DNA from: Paraglomus occultum
Taxonomy: Eukaryota; Glomeromycota; Glomeromycetes; Paraglomerales; Paraglomeraceae
Length of the DNA: 10,412 bases
NCBI GenBank assembly: GCA_910592205.1
Contig: CAJVPJ010001338.1
Coordinates: 1 to 10,412, forward strand
Direction of reading: 5' to 3'
Part shown: positions 6,387 through 10,412 of the stretch, one piece after another
Layout of the letters: each line of letters opens with the position of its first letter
Position numbering within the stretch: position 1 is the first letter of the stretch
Program-made: the position numbers and the translations under genes
The notes under the pieces: model-generated
Database searches by the model: none
Told to the model about the DNA's origin: nothing
Seen by the model: only the letters and a program-made list of their open reading frames with translations

Positions 6387-9242
6387 ATGAGACTCGTTCC
6401 ACGCGAATTAGACAAGTTAGTCCTCCACCAAGTAGGCTTTCTAGCTCAGAAACGCCTTGCACGTGGTCTGAAACTTAATCATACCGAAGCGACAGCACTC
6501 ATTGCCTCACAACTTCTCGAATTCATCCGTGATGGCACTTATTCGGTTGCTGATCTGATGAACATTGGAAAAAAGATGCTTGGACGACGACACGTATTAT
6601 CGGGTGTAGTGGATACGTTGGCAGAAGTGCAAGTAGAAGGCACATTTTCAGATGGAACTTATTTGGTGACCGTGCATGATCCTATTTGTACAGATGATGG
6701 GGATTTGCAATCGGCGCTGTACGGAAGCTTTCTTCCCGTGCCTAATAACGATACGTTTACGTTGGAGGATGGAAAGGGTGATAAATATGGCCCTGGTGCA
6801 TACTCGATTAGGCCGGGGATGATTGTTCTGAATGAGGGAAGAGAGAGAATTGGGGTTAGAGTAACTAATAACGGTGACAGACCTGTTCAGGTGAGAAAGA
6901 ATTTGGGGTACACCATACGCTCAAGAGTGTCATTGATTGTATTCTTTTGTTACGGATGAGATAACGGCATCTCTACTTTTAGGTGGGCTCCCATTACCAC
7001 TTTATTGAAACCAATCGAGCTCTCTCATTTGATCGTTCTTTAGCTTATGGCAGACGCCTTGACGTGCCCGCGGGTACTGCCATTCGCTTTGAGCCGGGTG
7101 AGAGCAAGACAGTTTCTCTCGTCTCCATCGCTGGGAAAAAACGCATCACCGGTGGCAACGGCATTGCTTCTGGTTACGTCAATTCAAGCAAAGTTACTCA
7201 GATAGTCGATGAATTAGTTAAGAAAGGCTTTTCTCACACTGTCCAGTCCGAGGGATCGTTACGAGTCTATCCGTACACGATGGAAAGGAAAGTGTATGCT
7301 GACTTTTATGGACCTACCACCGGGGATAGAATCAGATTGGGAAATACCGATTTGTGGTTAGAGATTGAAAAGGATTATACGATATACGGAGACGAATGCA
7401 AGTTTGGCGGGGGGAAAGTGCTAAGAGAAGGAATGGGACAGGCAACGGGAGTTGGAGATGATGCCGCGTTGGATTTGGTTATAACCAATGCTATCATAGT
7501 AGACTATACTGGAATCTATAAGGTTGGAATAAGTTGTTTATTATGGTTCATGGTTTGTGACATGATAATGAACTCTACCCTTCCTTTCTTTTTCTTGTTA
7601 CTAGGCTGACATTGGAATAAAGAACGGAATTATAGTTGGAATCGGTAAAGCAGGGAACCCGGACGTGATGGACGGAGTTACTCCCGGAATGATTGTTGGT
7701 CCGACTACCGAAGCGCTTGCAGGAGAGAAACATATATTCACTGCTGGAGCTCTAGATGTACACGTTCATTTCATATGTCCACAGCTACTTACAGAGGTAT
7801 GGAGCAACATATAATTGCATGATACGAATACCAGTTATTTCACAAGATCTACTCATTCATTCGACTTTGTGTTTTAAGGCACTGTCATCAGGTATAACTA
7901 CTCTCATAGGAGGAGGCACGGGTCCCAACACAGGCACGAACGCGACTACCTGCACACCTGGTTCTCATCACATTAAAATGATGCTTTCTTCCACCGACGA
8001 CTATCCTCTCAACTTTGGCTTTACCGGCAAAGGCAACTCATCTTCTCCTGAAGGGCTCAAGGAACAGATTATCGCTGGCGCAATGGGACTGAAACTCCAC
8101 GAAGACTGGGGAACGACTCCGTCCGCCATCGACACATGTTTATCTATCGGTGATGAGTATGATATACAAGTCAATATTCACACGGACACGCTAAATGAGT
8201 CTGGGTTTGTTGAAGATTCGATTGGCGCGTTCAAGGATCGTACCATCCATGCGTATCATACAGAAGGAGCGGGAGGTGGACACGCGCCTGATATCATCCG
8301 TGTATGTGGAGAGCCAAACGTTATTCCATCTTCCACTAATCCGACTCGACCTTATACTTCGAATACTCTCGATGAGCACGTTGACATGTTGATGGTATGT
8401 CACCATTTGGACAAGAACATTCCAGAGGACGTCGCATTCGCCGAGTCTCGTATTAGAGCAGAGACTATTGCTGCTGAAGATGTATTGCATGATATCGGGG
8501 CTATTAGTATCATTAGTTCGGATTCGCAAGCCATGGGAAGAATAGGAGAGGTTGTGCTTCGAACATGGAAGACTGCGCACAAAATGAAAGTACAGAGGGG
8601 AAAATTGGGAACCGACGAAGATGGACCTGCGGACAACTTTAGAATCAGAAGATATGTTGCCAAGTATACAATCAATCCGTAAGTATCGATGATAGTTATA
8701 ATTGTAGTAAGCATCTTTAGCGCAATTATTTTTGCCTCTATCGCTCACAATATTTCGACCTTCCTATCAGTGCAATTGTGTGTGGTGTAAGTCACTTAAT
8801 CGGTTCGATCGAAGTTGGTAAAGTAGCAGACCTGGTCATGTTCACTCCAGCATTCTTTGGCACTAAGCCAGAATTAGTCATCAAATCGGGCGTTATTGTT
8901 TGGGGTAACATGGGTGATGCCAACGCATCTATTCCTACCACGCAACCAATTATAGGACGTCCTATGTTTGGTGCTAATGCTGGTGCAGCTTCCAAGAACT
9001 CGCTTGCGTTCGTAAGCAAAGCATCCGTTGAGCGAGGTGTAGTTGAAAAATATGGCTTGAAAAAGAGAGTCGAGGCTGTTAATAAGTGCAGGAGTATTGG
9101 AAAGAAGGACATGAAATTGAACGATGCATTGCCCAAAATAGAAGTAGACCCGGAAACGTATGCAGTCAGCGTAGACGGAGAACTGTGTGATTGTGAGCCT
9201 ATGGGCAAGTTGCCTTTGACTCAGAGTGTCTATTTGTTCTAA
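6387..9242 (+). CDS. Urease, single-chain eukaryotic form (5 exons, complete)
   Basis: Exons 6387-6890, 6983-7522, 7605-7796, 7879-8678 and 8771-9242 give 835 residues, against 840 for jack bean urease. The enzyme hydrolyses urea to ammonia and carbamate in the cytosol with two nickel ions. Regions in order: gamma (1 to about 100, beginning [11 protein letters not shown]), beta (about 130-235, with [10 protein letters not shown] and RFEPGE), alpha (about 270-835, beginning [12 protein letters not shown]). All active-site residues are present at a constant offset of -6 from jack bean: His401, His403, carbamylated Lys484, His513, His539 and Asp627 as nickel ligands; His486; flap Cys586 and catalytic His587; Arg603. 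The start fits the conserved N-terminus and the chain ends SVYLF like other eukaryotic ureases. Activation needs UreD/UreF/UreG-type proteins, not encoded here. No frame breaks are seen, so it should be functional. Confidence 0.97.
6891..6982 (+). other. Urease intron 1 (92 bp)
   Basis: GTGAGA...CTTTTAG, phase 0. It splits GDRPVQ from VGSHYHF inside the beta region, a stretch that is continuous in other ureases. Confidence 0.93.
7523..7604 (+). other. Urease intron 2 (82 bp)
   Basis: GTTGGA...TTACTAG, phase 0, with a long C/T-rich tract before the acceptor. It joins DYTGIYK to ADIGIKNG. The donor departs from the usual GTRAGT after its first two bases, so it may be a weaker site, but protein continuity requires it. 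Confidence 0.9.
7797..7878 (+). other. Urease intron 3 (82 bp)
   Basis: GTATGG...TTTTAAG, phase 0. It joins CPQLLTE, just after the HVH nickel motif, to [16 protein letters not shown]. Reading through would meet a TAA within a few codons. Confidence 0.93.
8679..8770 (+). other. Urease intron 4 (92 bp)
   Basis: GTAAGT...CTATCAG, phase 2, interrupting the codon of Pro679. It joins KYTIN-P to [17 protein letters not shown], matching the continuous sequence in other ureases. The donor is a perfect consensus. Confidence 0.95.
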
Positions 9243-9715
9243 TTGGATGAGAATAGCGATTCGAGAGAAAATTAAGCTAAAAAAATTATATGTTTATTAT
9301 TATTATTGGCATGTAAATTGTATTAATAATATAAGTTATAACGCTGTAAAGTAGGACATTAAATGCATCCTTTCGGTTTCAACGCAGTTAGCTTTTCAAA
9401 CCTTTATCATTATGATCGTCCTTTCCTGTCTTTTAGATTCTAGTGACCTTGGCATACGTGGTGAGGTGAATTTATACTGATATATACCCGGGCATGTCCG
9501 AATCTGGAATACAATGGAAGGAAGAAGATACAAATGCATGACGACACTGTAAAAAAGAAAGGCAGTACAGCATCGATGAAGAGACACCCGAAGAGTTATT
9601 CTACAAGTGATAATTACAATTGATTAATTATGCAAAATAGAATCCGCATTATTTCCATCTTCTAAAATACAAGAGGGATAAAAAAAGCGCCTCAAAATAT
9701 TACATGACATTTACA
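9243..9715. other. Urease 3' flank and spacer
   Basis: An AT-rich 3' region follows the urease stop codon. ATTAAA at 9358-9363, about 115 bp past the stop, is the best candidate polyadenylation signal. A short plus-strand open frame ending at 9621 contains a basic 29-codon stretch from an ATG at about 9535; nothing supports it as a gene. Confidence 0.45.
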
Positions 9716-9725
9716 GACCTGTGCT

Positions 9726-9787
9726 TGTGCTGCTCTTAGCCGTCACCCGCTCACCACGTTGAGGTAGCAGCCAGCACATCGAGCGGG
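9726..9787. other. GC-rich island with interleaved inverted repeats
   Basis: In AT-rich surroundings, this block holds TGTGCTG (9726-9732) complementary to CAGCACA (9772-9778), and CCCGCTC (9746-9752) complementary to GAGCGGG (9781-9787). The two stems interleave, so they could form a pseudoknot or compete. GCTGCT (9729-9734) and AGCAGC (9766-9771) give a further alternative. It does not look like a tRNA and no snRNA or SRP motif is recognised. On the minus strand a short frame also crosses it. It may be a structured RNA, a piece of a repeat, or an exon. Confidence 0.3.
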
Positions 9788-9843
9788 AATAGAATAGATT
9801 TTGCCTGCGAAAATTAAAAATAAACTAGAACAAAGTTTATGTG

Positions 9844-9856
9844 GGGGCTTCGCCCC
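9844..9856. repeat. Small GC hairpin GGGGC-TTC-GCCCC
   Basis: A perfect 5-bp stem with a 3-base loop, flanked by AT-rich DNA. It lies downstream of the minus-strand gene's stop and poly(A) signals. Short palindromes of this kind are often dispersed repeats in fungal nuclear or organelle genomes; only one copy is visible in this window. Confidence 0.4.
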
Positions 9857-9895
9857 TTGTGTGCTTTTGTTGTAAATGTTATAACAAAGTATAAG

Positions 9896-9916
9896 TTTAT
9901 TGTTTATTGATTTATT
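9896..9916 (-). terminator. Cluster of three AATAAA polyadenylation signals
   Basis: Read on the minus strand, AATAAA occurs at 9896-9901, 9903-9908 and 9911-9916. These lie about 65-85 bp beyond the TAA of the minus-strand gene, where a cleavage and polyadenylation signal is expected. Confidence 0.5.
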
Positions 9917-9980
9917 TATATAGTATATACTACCATTTAGTCATGGAAAAAAAATAACATTTAACATATAGAAAGTAGTG

Positions 9981-10412
9981 TTATAACTCTTTATGTGGGA
10001 GTAAATTTAATTTTGCTGATGCTAAGTCTGTAATTTTGTTTGAAGTATTCGAACGTAATTGTCTATTTGGGGGCTTTGCTTTTTTTTCTTGCTTGATGGA
10101 CTTTGGTAAATCGCAATCACTATCGATTGTAGCCGCAGAATCAGTGTCTTGGCTGTTTGAAGGTTTGGAAGAGGAAGTTGTTGGATTGGTGATATTATCA
10201 GTTCGGCTTCGTTTTGCGGGAGGGTCGGTGGCTTTTAAATTATCAAAGAGTGATTTGTACATGGGTGTTCTTTTTTCCGATAAAGGAGTTGGGGTCGAGT
10301 GGTCACGAGATATTTGGTTGGTTGGAGTAATTTGGGGAGACGTGTCGAGGGAAAGAAAGTCAAAGTTGTGAAGCTCTAAGTAGAGCTTGTTGTTATATAC
10401 GTCTAATTCGCC
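9981..10412 (-). CDS. Unidentified Ser/Thr/Pro-rich basic protein, C-terminal 143 residues
   Basis: Not recognised. The minus-strand frame is open from the window edge (10412) to TAA at 9981-9983, so the start is outside; the ATG at 10262 is internal because the upstream residues look equally coding. The visible part begins GELDVYNNKLYLELHNFDF, perhaps the end of a folded region. A low-complexity tail follows, rich in Ser, Thr, Pro, Asn and Asp. Two basic clusters could be nuclear localisation signals: PAKRSR (near visible residue 65) and KQEKKAKPPNRQLR (near 110). A nuclear or transposon-encoded protein is possible, but no catalytic or zinc motif is visible. Three AATAAA signals follow the stop. 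An overlapping plus-strand frame (10036-10371) is judged its shadow. Confidence 0.5.
   Translation of the reverse strand, partial: GELDVYNNKLYLELHNFDFLSLDTSPQITPTNQISRDHSTPTPLSEKRTPMYKSLFDNLKATDPPAKRSRTDNITNPTTSSSKPSNSQDTDSAATIDSDCDLPKSIKQEKKAKPPNRQLRSNTSNKITDLASAKLNLLPHKEL

Noticed and set aside
6256-6462. Minus-strand 68-codon frame across the urease start
   Set aside because: Overlaps the conserved urease N-terminus and its promoter; no motif.
8191-8748. Minus-strand frames of 185 and 104 codons opposite urease exon 4
   Set aside because: Shadows of a strongly conserved coding exon containing the catalytic residues.
8792-9208. Minus-strand 138-codon frame opposite urease exon 5
   Set aside because: Shadow of the conserved urease C-terminus.
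6387-9242. Bacterial urease operon (ureA, ureB, ureC as separate genes)
   Set aside because: The three regions are continuous in one chain once four GT-AG introns are removed, with no internal starts or ribosome binding sites.
9726-9787. tRNA or SINE head in the GC-rich island
   Set aside because: No cloverleaf, no T-loop GGTTCGA motif and no box A/B arrangement was found on either strand.
10036-10371. Plus-strand 111-codon frame opposite the partial minus-strand gene
   Set aside because: The minus-strand frame has a more natural composition, is open to the window edge and is followed by poly(A) signals; this one lacks an ATG start.

Overview
This is a nuclear eukaryotic window, most likely from a fungus and possibly an early-diverging one. 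Evidence for a eukaryote: two protein genes are interrupted by short GT-AG introns (73 to 92 bp), TATA boxes and AATAAA-type signals are present, intergenic DNA is long and AT-rich, and the urease is the single-chain fused form. The urease resembles fungal urease as I recall it (for example the stretch [17 protein letters not shown]). The fungal placement is inference, and no ribosomal or mitochondrial marker is present to confirm it.

Layout. Positions 1-764 hold protein-like reading frames joined by plausible splice sites but broken by frame changes and one in-frame TGA; I call this a decayed gene remnant with low confidence. Positions 765-1911 are AT-rich spacer. Positions 1985-2543 (+) are a two-exon gene for a 161-residue protein with an N-terminal RING finger and a C-terminal ubiquitin-like domain. 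That domain aligns without gaps to all 76 ubiquitin positions. The domain order is unusual, and this gene is the most interesting object in the window. Positions 2675-3112 (-) carry an uncertain 145-codon ORF that runs into a TTTC microsatellite. Positions 3113-6386 are gene-poor DNA with several families of decayed short repeats and a few weak small ORFs.

Positions 6387-9242 (+) are a complete urease gene: five exons, 835 residues, the gamma, beta and alpha regions in one chain, and every nickel ligand and catalytic residue present. Positions 9243-9980 are spacer with a GC-rich island able to form competing stems, a small GC hairpin, and three AATAAA signals on the minus strand. These signals belong to the 3' end of an unrecognised, Ser/Thr/Pro-rich and basic protein gene whose 5' part lies beyond position 10412.

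The genes do not form a pathway. Urease turns urea into ammonia and CO2 and needs nickel-insertion accessory proteins that are not encoded here. The RING-UBL protein would act in ubiquitin signalling. No bacterial-type operon, CRISPR array, tRNA, rRNA or complete transposon was seen.
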